The translations under genes and the position numbers were made by a program. The notes beneath the pieces are model-generated. The model made no database searches and was not told the DNA's origin. It saw only the letters and a program-made list of their open reading frames with translations. A stretch of 64,000 nt of DNA, from assembly GCA_902625475.1 (NCBI GenBank), contig CACOBR010000004.1, positions 1 to 64,000 of the forward strand, in the 5' to 3' direction. Origin of the DNA: an uncultured Alphaproteobacteria bacterium. GTDB lineage: Bacteria; Pseudomonadota; Alphaproteobacteria; Rhodobacterales; Rhodobacteraceae. Of the stretch, positions 18,202-27,174 are shown piece by piece (positions within the stretch are counted from its first letter, which is position 1; each line of letters begins with the position of its first letter).

Positions 18202-19268
18202 GTACTGAAATTGTAATGTCAGAACCATTTTTAAATGGGAATGTATTAGCGTTAGTTAAAAATGGAATCGTTCAAGATTTTTTTGCAGATTTTAATAGTT
18301 TGGAAAATGATCTAGTTGGCTCTATTTTTATTGGAGAAGTTGACAGAATATTTAAAGATTTAAATTCAAGTTTTATCAAATTACCCTTTAATAAAATGGG
18401 TTTTTTAAAAGGTATAAGGAACTTATATTCAGGTGACAAAATTATATTACAGGCAACAAATTACACACCAAATGATAAAGCATTAGTTGTTACACAAAAT
18501 ATTTCATTTAAAGGAAGATATGTTGTTATAACTTCTAAAAATAAGCGAATAAGCTTTTCAAAAAATATAAAAGAAAAAAAAAGAAGGCTAGAATTATTAA
18601 ATATTCTAAATGATTTTGAAGATGTTAGAATAAAAAAAGTTGGAATTATATTCAGAAGTCTGTGTATAAGTTCTCATTCTGAGATGATTATCAATGATTT
18701 AAAAAAACAATTATTAAGGTATAGTGATGTATTTGGAAATGAAGTAAATTCTATATGCCAATTAGTTAAAGCACCAAATGCGCTCGAAAAATCTTATTTA
18801 GAATGGAATCAATTTAGCAATCAAAATATAATTAAAGAAAAAGGATGCTTTGATCACTATAGTATTTGGGAACAGATTTTGTCACTTAGAAATAAAATTG
18901 TAGATCTTGCTTCAGGTGGTAACCTTATTATAGAAAGAACACAGGCTTTTGTAGCAGTTGATATTAATACATCAAAAAATAACTCGTTGTCTTCTGCGTT
19001 AAAAGTGAATATTGAGGCAATCAGAGAATTACCCAGACAACTAAGACTTAGAGGTTTAGGTGGCAAGATTATTATAGAAACAGGACCCCTATTAAAAAAA
19101 CACAGAAAAAAAATTGAAGAGGTACTGTCAAAGTCAGCATTATACTCTGATAAATTAAAAATTGTAGGTTGGAGTAAATTGGGTAATTTGGAGTTGGAAA
19201 TGCCAAGATCCAGATTCCCTCTTAATAACAGTGAATTAGATCAAATTGAAAAAAATCTGCACTATTAA
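18198..19268 (+). CDS. rng: Short RNase E/G family protein with altered catalytic aspartate
   Basis: RNA-cleaving enzyme family member of 356 residues. It has the S1-like front (SIFIGEVDRIF) and the catalytic-domain blocks ERTQAFVAVDINTSKN, LPRQLRLRGLGGKIIIETG and GWSKLGNLELEMPRSR. The first metal-binding aspartate (VDIN) is present. The second, in an IDF-type block in E. coli RNase E, is glutamate here (IIETGP). The zinc-link cysteines of full RNase E are absent, as usual in the short alphaproteobacterial form. Start is TTG in a TTGA overlap with maf; ATG at 18216 is the alternative. The yacG gene often found next is missing. Confidence 0.83.
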   Translation: MSTEIVMSEPFLNGNVLALVKNGIVQDFFADFNSLENDLVGSIFIGEVDRIFKDLNSSFIKLPFNKMGFLKGIRNLYSGDKIILQATNYTPNDKALVVTQNISFKGRYVVITSKNKRISFSKNIKEKKRRLELLNILNDFEDVRIKKVGIIFRSLCISSHSEMIINDLKKQLLRYSDVFGNEVNSICQLVKAPNALEKSYLEWNQFSNQNIIKEKGCFDHYSIWEQILSLRNKIVDLASGGNLIIERTQAFVAVDINTSKNNSLSSALKVNIEAIRELPRQLRLRGLGGKIIIETGPLLKKHRKKIEEVLSKSALYSDKLKIVGWSKLGNLELEMPRSRFPLNNSELDQIEKNLHY

Positions 19269-19312
19269 AATGTATTATAGACAACTATTCAATCTTACCT
19301 TAAAAATACATA

Positions 19313-19329
19313 TCCAAGATTGTCTTGGA
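19313..19329. terminator. Hairpin between rng and tRNA-Phe
   Basis: Arms TCCAAGA and TCTTGGA form a perfect 7-base-pair stem around a TTG loop, nine bases ahead of tRNA-Phe. There is no T-run after it, so it may be a weak terminator of the murA-rng operon or a processing structure before the tRNA. Confidence 0.3.
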
Positions 19330-19337
19330 ATCAAGTG

Positions 19338-19412
19338 GCCCGGGTAGCTCAGGGGTAGAGCAGAGGACTGAAAATCCTCGTGTCGGTGGTTCAAATCCGC
19401 CCCCGGGCACCA
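19338..19412 (+). tRNA. tRNA-Phe (anticodon GAA)
   Basis: Acceptor GCCCGGG pairs with CCCGGGC, D-arm GCTCAGGGGTAGAGC, anticodon stem GAGGA/TCCTC around CTGAAAA with anticodon GAA, and T-arm with TTCAAAT. The discriminator A and CCA are encoded. tRNA-Phe closes the core block here, as in many alphaproteobacteria. Everything to its right is accessory, so its 3' end is a candidate integration site. Confidence 0.96.
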
Positions 19413-19927
19413 CTTGAAAATCCCTATATAATTGGCCTTTTCCTTGCCACACTCGGTTAAAATTATATTTTAAACCTGCCGTAAATCTTTATGAAAATCA
19501 AGAAATATTGAAATTATTGTGACAGGTTTGTGACAATGAAATTTTAAGCGAGTTGGAAGTGATAGTGGAGATTTTACTTTTGTCCAAAGTGAATAAAACT
19601 CGTGCATTCTGGGTAAAAGCAGTTTATTATCAGCATTGGATATGACATATTAAAATCAATAAATCTCCACCAAGCTAAGAACCAAGGTACAAGTTTCTTT
19701 ACCCTCCCCATTAATTAGGGGAACCAGAATTGATATAGTATCTTGAAACAATTTACACACTTACAGTAACCTCGGTCCTAAAACTAGGATACTTGCATAT
19801 AATTTATGGGTAAGGTTGCAGGTAAGGTTTTGATAATTGATCCAAAATTGTTTATGTTAGTCTTTAGACAAAGTAATTATAGTTACTGTTTTCTATATGA
19901 CTTATATTAAATTTAGGAGTATTGGGT
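19413..19927. other. Non-coding gap at the core/accessory boundary
   Basis: About 515 bases after tRNA-Phe with no convincing gene on either strand. No integrase remnant is recognisable. Minor features are the arms AAACCTG (near 19471) and CAGGTTT (near 19523), and a small TCCTA/TAGGA hairpin near 19776. AGGAG at 19915 is the ribosome binding site of the next gene. The stretch is slightly richer in G and C than the neighbouring core intergenic DNA. Confidence 0.4.
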
Positions 19928-20392
19928 ATGTCTGAAAAACACGAAGGTGGTTGTTTCTGTAGCTCTGTTCGTTATTCAACAATGGGGCAACCTTTCCGGA
20001 CTGCTGTATGTCACTGCAGATATTGCCAGCTAAGGACAGGAACTGCTTTTGGTATCTCTGTTTATTTTAAAGAAGACAAGTTAATATTTAATGATGGAAC
20101 TTGTAATACTTTCTCTTATGAAACCGAAAGTGGAAGTAAGGCGACTTTATCTAGATGTGCAAATTGTGGAACTACAGTTTCATGGCGCATTTCTTTAGAT
20201 GCTCTAAAGGATCTTGTTGGTATAGCGGGCGGTACTTTTGACCCTCCAACATTCTGGTATGAACTTGGACGTGAAGTTTTTACAAGATCTAGAGCTAATT
20301 TCTGTCAGATTACATCGCCAGTGTCCTATGAAGAAAGCCCAATATATAAACCTATAAAAAGAGACGGTGGCCACCTTAAGGGCGGTGTTTAG
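19928..20392 (+). CDS. GFA-family zinc protein (glutathione-dependent formaldehyde-activating enzyme-like)
   Basis: Member of the GFA/CENP-V fold family, 154 residues. Zinc-binding cysteines appear in the family pattern GGCFCSSVRY, CHCRYCQ and CANCGT. Despite the family name, most members are not proven formaldehyde enzymes, so a role with the frmA/fghA pair 12 kb away is only possible. The ATG at 19928 is preferred over a TTG two codons earlier because AGGAG sits eight bases upstream. It is followed by the hexuronate operon after 106 bases and may be independent of it. Confidence 0.85.
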   Translation: MSEKHEGGCFCSSVRYSTMGQPFRTAVCHCRYCQLRTGTAFGISVYFKEDKLIFNDGTCNTFSYETESGSKATLSRCANCGTTVSWRISLDALKDLVGIAGGTFDPPTFWYELGREVFTRSRANFCQITSPVSYEESPIYKPIKRDGGHLKGGV

Positions 20393-20498
20393 AAAGGATT
20401 ACATTTTGAAGAAAGTGGACTTAAAATGTTTGAAGTAGTAGATTTTTCTAATTTATATAAAAACTAAAAAATATTAAACTGTAATAAAGGATTCTAGT

Positions 20499-21716
20499 AT
20501 GCAAGAAACTTGGAGATGGTTTGGGCCCGATGATCCAGTAAGTCTTCAAGATATTGCGCAAGCTGGTGCTTCAGGAATTGTCACAGCTCTTCATCACCTT
20601 TCTGCTGGTGTTATTTGGTCAGAAAAAGAAATTTCTATTAGGCAGATGGAAATTTTTAAATCTAAGCAAAATATAGAAGTTGATTTAAAATGGACTGTAG
20701 TTGAAAGTTTGCCAGTAAGTGAGGATATAAAACGTCAATCAGGTGATTGGCGAAATCATATAAAAAATTATTGTATAAGTATGGAGAATTTAGCTGCCGC
20801 TGGTATTTCAACTATATGTTATAATTTTATGCCAATTTTAGACTGGACTCGTACTGAGCTAGCCTCAAAGTTACCAAATGGGGCTACTTGTATGCGTTTT
20901 GATTTAATTGATTTTATTGTTTTTGATGTCTTTATTCTGAAGAGAAAGAGTGCTGTTGAAAACTATTCTAAAGAACTTCAGTATTTAGCAAGTAAAAGAT
21001 TTGAAAATTTGAATAAAAAAATGAAAGAAAATTTGACATCGAATATAATTTGTGGGTTACCAGGTGCTACAGATAAATTTTCACTAGAAGACGTAAAAAA
21101 TCATTTAAAAAAATATGAGCATATTACAGAAAAGATTCTTAGAAGAAATTTAATCGATTTCTTGAGAGAAGTTTCTCCTGTTGCTCAAGATCTAGGTATT
21201 AAATTATGTTGTCATCCTGATGATCCACCCTTTTCTTTACTAGGATTACCACGAATTATGTCTACTGAAAAAGACTATAAAATAATTATGGATGAGATGC
21301 CAATTCAAGCTAATGGTATAACACTTTGCTCTGGCTCCTTAGGTGTTAGAGTAGATAATGATTTGGCAGGTATGATGTCACGGTTGGGGGATCGTGTCCA
21401 TTTTTTACATTTAAGAAATGTAACTAGAGAAACAGACGATATTCCCAATTCTTTCTATGAGTCTGAGCATCTTTATGGTGACACGGATATGGTATCTCTT
21501 ATCAGTTCTATTTTGGTAGAAGAAAGGCGTCGACGAAATAATGGACGTGAAGACTGGTCAATTCCATTTCGTCCAGATCATGGACAGAATATACTTGATG
21601 ATCTTAAAAAAGATTCAAATCCTGGATATCCCGCTATTGGTCGTCTAAAAGGATTAGCTGAGCTCAGAGGTATATCAACAGCATTATCGAAGTATTTTGA
21701 GGAAAAGCATGACTAG
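20499..21716 (+). CDS. uxuA: D-mannonate dehydratase
   Basis: Converts D-mannonate to 2-keto-3-deoxy-D-gluconate in hexuronate breakdown. The 405-residue protein begins with the family signature MQETWRWFGPDDPVSLQD followed by ALHHL. It keeps CCHPDDPPF, the metal-site region LCSGSLGVR, VHFLHLRN and the HGDTD-like segment LYGDTDM, and ends with RPDHG and GRLKGLAELRG. Length and blocks are normal. It opens an operon with uxuB and kdgK; glucuronate isomerase (uxaC) is not in the window. AAAGGA precedes the ATG. Confidence 0.94.
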   Translation: MQETWRWFGPDDPVSLQDIAQAGASGIVTALHHLSAGVIWSEKEISIRQMEIFKSKQNIEVDLKWTVVESLPVSEDIKRQSGDWRNHIKNYCISMENLAAAGISTICYNFMPILDWTRTELASKLPNGATCMRFDLIDFIVFDVFILKRKSAVENYSKELQYLASKRFENLNKKMKENLTSNIICGLPGATDKFSLEDVKNHLKKYEHITEKILRRNLIDFLREVSPVAQDLGIKLCCHPDDPPFSLLGLPRIMSTEKDYKIIMDEMPIQANGITLCSGSLGVRVDNDLAGMMSRLGDRVHFLHLRNVTRETDDIPNSFYESEHLYGDTDMVSLISSILVEERRRRNNGREDWSIPFRPDHGQNILDDLKKDSNPGYPAIGRLKGLAELRGISTALSKYFEEKHD

Positions 21717-23165
21717 GCGTCTTGCAAATTTAAATGAACTATCTGCTAGTAATAGACCAAAATATAATCCAAATGCTTATGGGACTGGAATAGTTCATTT
21801 AGGTGTTGGTTCTTTTCATAAAGCTCATCAAGCTTATTACACAGACAAAATTTTGGAAAAATCTGGTGGGGATTGGAGAATAATGGGTGTGTCTCTGCGT
21901 TCAAATGATGCTCAAAACCAATTAAGGCCTCAAAATGGACTATATACCCTTCTTATAAAGGGTGGAATGAGAACAACTTCTCGGGTAATAGGTTCTATAG
22001 TTAATGTTCTAAGTGCTTCGAAAAATTCTGAACCTGCTATCCAAGCCATGGTAAACAAAAATATTAAGATTGTTTCTTTAACAGTTACAGAAAAAGCTTA
22101 TGGTTTAAATCTTTCAAATTTAGGATGTAATATTAATCATGCTGACATTGCATATGATTTAAAAAATTTTCATTCACCACGTGGAGTTTTAGGTATAGTA
22201 ACTAGAGCATTAGCAATTCGTAGGTTAAAAAAAACCCCTCCTTTCACAGTATTATGCTGTTATAATTTACCCAATAATGGCAAGTTGCTTCGTTCTGCTG
22301 TTATAGATTTTTCACAACGTATTAATATAAACCTTAGTCAATGGATAGAAGATGAGGTAGCTTTCCCTTCAACAATGGTAGATAGAATTACGCCAACCCC
22401 CACTCAAAATACATACCAAGAGGCAAAACGAGTAATTAATTTAAAAGATTTTGCTGCTGTTGAAACTGAAGAGTTTAGTCAATGGGTTATTGAAGATAAT
22501 TTCCCATTAGGTCGTCCAGATTGGCATTGTGCAGGCGCAATTTTATAAATAATGTTGGTCCATTCGAAAAAATGAAACTTCGTATGCTTAACGGTACTCA
22601 CTCAATGCTCGCCTATGTTAGCTTTCATTGTGGTCATAGGTATGTCCGAGATGTCATGAATGACAAAATCCTATCTAGCCTCGTTATCCGGCAACTTCAA
22701 ATAGCAGCTCAAACTCTTAAACCAATCAAAGGAATTGATTACAATAATTATGCCAAATCTTTGATCTTAAGGTTTTCAAACCCTGAAATTGCTCATGAAA
22801 CATTTCAAATTGCTATGGATGGTTCAGAAAAAATGCAACAGCGTATTTTTTTTCCTCTTAAAGATGCAATAAGCTTAAATTTGAATATAAGACCATTTGT
22901 TTTTGCAATAGCCGCATGGTTAAGACATATATCTCAATCTAAGCATGATTGCGCACCTTATGAGCTACGTGACCCTATAGCTGACCAATTAACTCCCTTA
23001 CCAAAAGAGAGGAGTGCTCACTCTATTTTAGATTATTTATCAAGAATAGGGGTCTTAATTGACGATTTAAAAGAAGATAAGGTGTTTTGGGGTCAAGTCT
23101 CTGATATTTTAAATGACATGTTGTGTAAGCCAATGAAAAGCGTAGTTGAACAGGAAATCATATGA
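21709..23165 (+). pseudogene. uxuB: D-mannonate oxidoreductase (fructuronate reductase), frameshifted
   Basis: Reduces fructuronate to mannonate when intact. The first part (from ATG 21709, overlapping uxuA by eight bases) has IVHLGVGSFHKAHQA and runs to WVIEDNFPLGRPDWHCAGAI, then stops at 22546-22548. The second part continues in another frame with FINNVGPFEKMKLRMLNGTH, containing the catalytic KxxxxNxxH motif, to the end. Adding one T to the TTTT run near 22540 joins the two perfectly. So this is a single-base deletion in a homopolymer: either a genuine recent mutation, leaving the pathway blocked, or a sequencing error. No slippery heptamer for programmed frameshifting is seen. Confidence 0.88.
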
Positions 23166-24091
23166 AAAAACTCATAGCAATTGGCGAGTGTATGTTAGAA
23201 TTATCTTCAGTGAAAGATGATATTTGGAAAATGGGTATTGCAGGTGATACTTTAAATACTTCGTGGTATGCAAGAGCATGTTTGTCAAAAAATTGGAGTG
23301 TTTTATACGCAACTAAAATCGGTAAGGACATAATGTCATCAAAAGTTATAAACTTTTTAAATCAAAATGACATTGGTACTGACAGAATTTATTATCATCC
23401 TTTACGTACCATTGGTCTTTATGCAATCCAACTAAATAAAGGTGAACGAAATTTTGCATATTGGCGTGAAAATTCTGCTGCTAGGTTAATAGCTGACGAT
23501 CAAAAAATTTTAAAACATATGCTGAGAGGTGCAGATATAATTCACTTTTCAGGAATCACTCTAGCTATCTTACCTCCAGAAGGACGTGAAAATTTATTTT
23601 TTATTTTGCAGGAATTACGATCAAAGGGTGCTTTTATTTCTTTTGACCCTAATATTCGACCTAAACTCTGGGATTCATTAGATGTAGCTGCTAGTATAAT
23701 TTCAAAAGCCGCGAGTTTTTGTGACTTAATATTGCCTAGTTTTGAAGAAGAATCTAATTGTTTTGGTGATAATACACCAGTGGAAACTATTAATAGATAT
23801 AGCCAATTAGGGGTTTCAATTATAGTTGTTAAAGATGCTGGGTCTACCATTTACGGAAAACTAGGGAATAATCCAGTTGTTTGTTTTGAAATTCAAAAAA
23901 AACCCCTTTTGGATAGTACAGGAGCAGGGGACAGTTTTAATGGAGTTTTTCTATCTTCTTATACTGAAGGTTATAGTTTCAAAGAATCTATTAGAAAAGC
24001 TCACAACATTTCTTCTTATGTTATCGGATTTAAAGGTGCATTAGTGCCTATGCATGATGTTAAAAAAATTTATACAAGTGACTTAAATTAG
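23162..24091 (+). CDS. kdgK: 2-keto-3-deoxygluconate kinase (PfkB family)
   Basis: Phosphorylates KDG, the product of UxuA. The 309-residue PfkB-fold protein begins KKLIAIGECMLELS, has GDTLNTSWYARA (the lid and substrate region of KDG kinases), NFAYWRENSAAR, SFDPNIRPKLW, and the anion-hole signature DSTGAGDSFNG with the catalytic aspartate. It starts in an ATGA overlap with the uxuB stop, so the three genes are translationally coupled. KDPG aldolase, needed to finish the route, is not in the window. Confidence 0.9.
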   Translation: MKKLIAIGECMLELSSVKDDIWKMGIAGDTLNTSWYARACLSKNWSVLYATKIGKDIMSSKVINFLNQNDIGTDRIYYHPLRTIGLYAIQLNKGERNFAYWRENSAARLIADDQKILKHMLRGADIIHFSGITLAILPPEGRENLFFILQELRSKGAFISFDPNIRPKLWDSLDVAASIISKAASFCDLILPSFEEESNCFGDNTPVETINRYSQLGVSIIVVKDAGSTIYGKLGNNPVVCFEIQKKPLLDSTGAGDSFNGVFLSSYTEGYSFKESIRKAHNISSYVIGFKGALVPMHDVKKIYTSDLN

Positions 24092-24513
24092 GAGATTTAT
24101 TTTGAACAGTTTAAATTTATATTTTATTATTTAAGACCTTTTACTATAATCTTTAAAACAAGTAGGTTTGCTCTTAATGGAAAATATATCAAATTTGCAT
24201 AACAAAAATAATTTATTTTCGATAAATGAAGTAGGACTTGCTAAAGTTTATATTTATAATAACCAAAAAAATATGGCTAGACATTATGGGTTGATTACTA
24301 GAGAAGTAATCCCAAATAAAATATTCTATCGGCGCAATCATTTACGCCTACGCTATTATCAAGTTGTGGCAAGTGAATTCGCAATAAAACTTCCGATTAA
24401 ATGCCAAAATTAGATCACGAAAAGGCAATGAATTCCTTTTTGAGGCGAGATTCCTAACATCTACAGCGAAGGGTCGCAAACCAACTCGTTCAAAAAAATT
24501 ATATTTTTCGTAA
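24092..24513. other. Non-coding gap at the left edge of the GC-richer island
   Basis: About 420 bases between kdgK and the convergent aldehyde dehydrogenase gene. One frame of up to 78 codons (ATG 24177 to 24413) has no good ribosome binding site or recognisable family, and is not called. GATTACT (24293) and AGTAATC (24305) form a 7-base-pair stem with a five-base loop that could help end kdgK transcription. The base composition changes here from AT-rich to the richer island. Confidence 0.4.
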
Positions 24514-26139
24514 TTATTCTTGTTTAGAATTTTCCTTAGCTTCTGCAATTGAGAAGCCTGAGTAATTGACACTCTTCAACTCAGTATATTCGTGTAAGCC
24601 AGAGATCCCAAGTTCTCGTCCAACCCCTGAGCAACCGAAACCACCTCGTGAAACAGCAGGATGCTCTGCTAAAAGTCCTTCACCTGTAGAGGTAGCAAAA
24701 ACAGCTCCTGCACGTATGCGGTTGGCAACTCTCATTGCCTTTGCGGGGTCAGAAGACATAACAGTCGAGGCTAAACCAAAAGCTGTCGAATTTGCTTCTG
24801 TTACGGCCTCTGCTTCACTAGAAAAAGAGCGTACTGAAAGCACTGGTCCAAAAATTTCCTTTTGCCAAGCATTTGAGTTGCGTGGCACATTTGTCAAAAT
24901 AGTTGGTTGGATAAAATAGCCGCCAGATTTTTTTACATCTGCGAGATCAGGAACTCCACCACCAGTGTAAATTTCAATACCGGCAGCTTTGACCTCATTA
25001 AGGAAACCCAGGATTTTTTCGTGTTGAGAAGCAGAAACCACTGGTTGGATTACATCTGTCACTCCGGTTTCCCATGCTCTATCACCGCGTTCCCTTTCCG
25101 TAATAGGGTCCCTACAGTAAGGTATCTTCTCCAACACGTTTTTCATTTTTGTCAACAATTCGTCTTTTATTCCTTCCTGTACGATTAGCCGGGTATGTGC
25201 AGTGCAAATTTGGCCGCCATTAGTTAGGCATCCCTTAATAGTGGCTTCAACCGCTCGTTCTATGTCCGTATCTTCAAATATCACCATAGCCGACTTACCA
25301 CCCAATTCTAATGCTACCTGCGAAAGTTTTGGGGCAGAAGCTTCCATAATCTTGCTGCCTGTCAGTGACGATCCCGTGAAAGAAACCATTGAAACTGAGG
25401 GCGAGGCAACAAGAGCTGCACCAGTTTCACGATCGCCAGTTACAACGCTAAATACGCCTTTAGGAATACCTACATCCTGTGCCAGCTTGCCTAAGAACAT
25501 GCAGGAAAGACCTGCTATTTCTGAGGGTTTTAGGATTGCGCAATTTCCGGCTACCAACGCTGGAGCTACCTTTCGAAAAGCAACATTTAGTGGGTAATTC
25601 CATGCTGAAATTAAACCAACTATACCTATCGGGTCCCGTCGGTAAACAACATCCCATTCAGCGGGGGGAAGTCCGCCCATACCTCCACCAGAGTTAACCG
25701 GTTTATCCTGTTCTGAGTCCAGAACTGCACCGAGTGACGCCCAGTATTTACCTTCACTAGCAGCGCCACCAAGTACCATTGCAGCTTGACGAAAGGGCTT
25801 GCCAACATCTGCAGCTTCAATTGCAGCTAAAACCTCGATGTTTTCCTCAATACCTTGTGCCATTCGAGAAACTAAATCACCCCGTGCTGAAGCAGGCATA
25901 TTTGCCCAAGCACCATCTGACCAAGCAGATTCGGCTTCGCGGATGGCTGACCCTATGTCATTGGCATTACCTTTTGGCAGTTCATGAAACACTTCACCTG
26001 TCGCAGGATAATGGGTTAGCATCTTTTGACCATCGATTGGGTCAACAAATTGACCCCCGATAAACAACTTATTAAAGCACTCGGCAGTTAGTAGTTTCTG
26101 TACTTGCTCTATTGAATTTGTTTTAGAGATTTTAGTCAT
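24514..26139 (-). CDS. NAD(P)-dependent aldehyde dehydrogenase (betaine aldehyde dehydrogenase-like)
   Basis: Oxidises an aldehyde to the acid. The 541-residue protein has the catalytic asparagine in SAWNYPL, the cofactor loop FTGSSLTGSKIM, the general-base glutamate in LELGGKS and the catalytic cysteine in NGGQICTAHTR, all intact. It is about 50 residues longer than typical, through an N-terminal extension and an insert around CRDPITERERGDRAWETG. AGGAG lies nine bases before the ATG. It is the last gene of the minus-strand arm of the polyol cluster, so a sugar-derived aldehyde is the likely substrate. Confidence 0.9.
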   Translation of the reverse strand: MTKISKTNSIEQVQKLLTAECFNKLFIGGQFVDPIDGQKMLTHYPATGEVFHELPKGNANDIGSAIREAESAWSDGAWANMPASARGDLVSRMAQGIEENIEVLAAIEAADVGKPFRQAAMVLGGAASEGKYWASLGAVLDSEQDKPVNSGGGMGGLPPAEWDVVYRRDPIGIVGLISAWNYPLNVAFRKVAPALVAGNCAILKPSEIAGLSCMFLGKLAQDVGIPKGVFSVVTGDRETGAALVASPSVSMVSFTGSSLTGSKIMEASAPKLSQVALELGGKSAMVIFEDTDIERAVEATIKGCLTNGGQICTAHTRLIVQEGIKDELLTKMKNVLEKIPYCRDPITERERGDRAWETGVTDVIQPVVSASQHEKILGFLNEVKAAGIEIYTGGGVPDLADVKKSGGYFIQPTILTNVPRNSNAWQKEIFGPVLSVRSFSSEAEAVTEANSTAFGLASTVMSSDPAKAMRVANRIRAGAVFATSTGEGLLAEHPAVSRGGFGCSGVGRELGISGLHEYTELKSVNYSGFSIAEAKENSKQE

Positions 26140-26189
26140 TTCATTATTCTCCTAGTGTGTATCATCAATATCACCCAGCAATAAATCTA

Positions 26190-27119
26190 TTACTCGAGTT
26201 CATTTCTCAAAGGTGGATTTGCCCCCGCTTGACCAACCGTTATAGCCGCCGTTCGGACACCAAAATTAAAAGCTGCAACAATATCGCTCTCTGAAATCAC
26301 GCTGATAGCAGTTTTTTTCAAAAGGCCTGCTTCGGCGAGACTCTTAAGAAATCCAGCCTTGAAGCTGTCACCCGCGCCAACCTTGTCGACAATATCTACT
26401 TTCAGACTGTCAACGAAGATTGGATTTCCCTCGGGCTTCCAAGCCCTTACGCCAGTACCACCGCACGTTAAAATAACAAGGGCAGGTCCAAGTTTCTGCA
26501 ACTTAGCAACTTTTGTTTCAGTGGATTCTAATCCGGGAAAGAACCAATTAAAATCTTGGTAAGAAACATTTACTATGTCAGCTAATCTGAACATCCGTTT
26601 CATATGATCACGAAAGAGTGGTTCATTTGAAACAAAGCTTGGACAAATATTGGGATCAACCATGACGAACGAGACATTAGCATGTGTCCCAGCAAATTGT
26701 ACATAGGTCTCTGCTCCAGGGTCACAGTGAAGACTGACACCAGCGAATAAAAAAGCAGTAATATTGTCCAATCGGTGTGGCATATCCTCGACTGTTATCA
26801 TTCGACCCGCTGAGTTTTCGTCATAAAATAGATAAGATGCCAGACTATCAGTCAATTGAACAAAAGCCAACGTTGTTGGGCGATCTGAGAGTATGGCATT
26901 ACTGGTATTTACATTACTTGCACTCAATTCAGCCATGAGCTGTTGATCAAAAATATCGGTAGAAATGCAACTCATTAATTCCACACGACATTTTAGCCTA
27001 CCTATGCCAATGGCATTATTGAAAATAGCATCCACTGGGTAAGGTACATAACCATTCTTATCCTTGACTGTCTGCTCTGGGATCATGTCAATTAGAGATT
27101 CTCCGCAACAAAGGATCAT
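26190..27119 (-). CDS. PfkB-family sugar kinase (fructokinase-like)
   Basis: Ribokinase-fold sugar kinase of 309 residues. The start MILCCGESLIDMIPEQ is typical of bacterial fructokinases, and the C-terminal anion-hole signature VGAGDSFKAGF with its catalytic aspartate is present. The N-terminal block that usually reads PYAGGAVFNTA is PYPVDAIFNNA here, so the conserved glycine pair that contacts the sugar is replaced by Val-Asp. That may change specificity or reduce activity. AGGAAAC precedes the ATG. With the mannitol-type dehydrogenase directly upstream, fructose or a related ketose would be the logical substrate. Confidence 0.82.
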   Translation of the reverse strand: MILCCGESLIDMIPEQTVKDKNGYVPYPVDAIFNNAIGIGRLKCRVELMSCISTDIFDQQLMAELSASNVNTSNAILSDRPTTLAFVQLTDSLASYLFYDENSAGRMITVEDMPHRLDNITAFLFAGVSLHCDPGAETYVQFAGTHANVSFVMVDPNICPSFVSNEPLFRDHMKRMFRLADIVNVSYQDFNWFFPGLESTETKVAKLQKLGPALVILTCGGTGVRAWKPEGNPIFVDSLKVDIVDKVGAGDSFKAGFLKSLAEAGLLKKTAISVISESDIVAAFNFGVRTAAITVGQAGANPPLRNELE

Positions 27120-27174
27120 GTTAGTTTCCTAAAATTTATGACTGCATTTGTCAGTTTTACATAAGTGGATCAAC

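Noticed and set aside
22521-22560. Programmed -1 frameshift in uxuB
   Set aside because: No X-XXY-YYZ slippery heptamer or following stem is visible and the family is not known to use frameshifting; a one-base loss in a T-run is simpler.
24177-24413. Plus-strand frame after kdgK beginning MENISNLHNK
   Set aside because: Poor ribosome binding site, no recognisable features, and it spans the composition boundary; could be real but cannot be supported.
24348-24572. Minus-strand open frame overlapping the end of the aldehyde dehydrogenase gene
   Set aside because: It overlaps a firm gene on the same strand in another frame, has no ribosome binding site and no family resemblance.
25460-26063. 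Several open frames on both strands inside the aldehyde dehydrogenase gene
   Set aside because: All are shadows of the intact gene, whose catalytic residues are complete.
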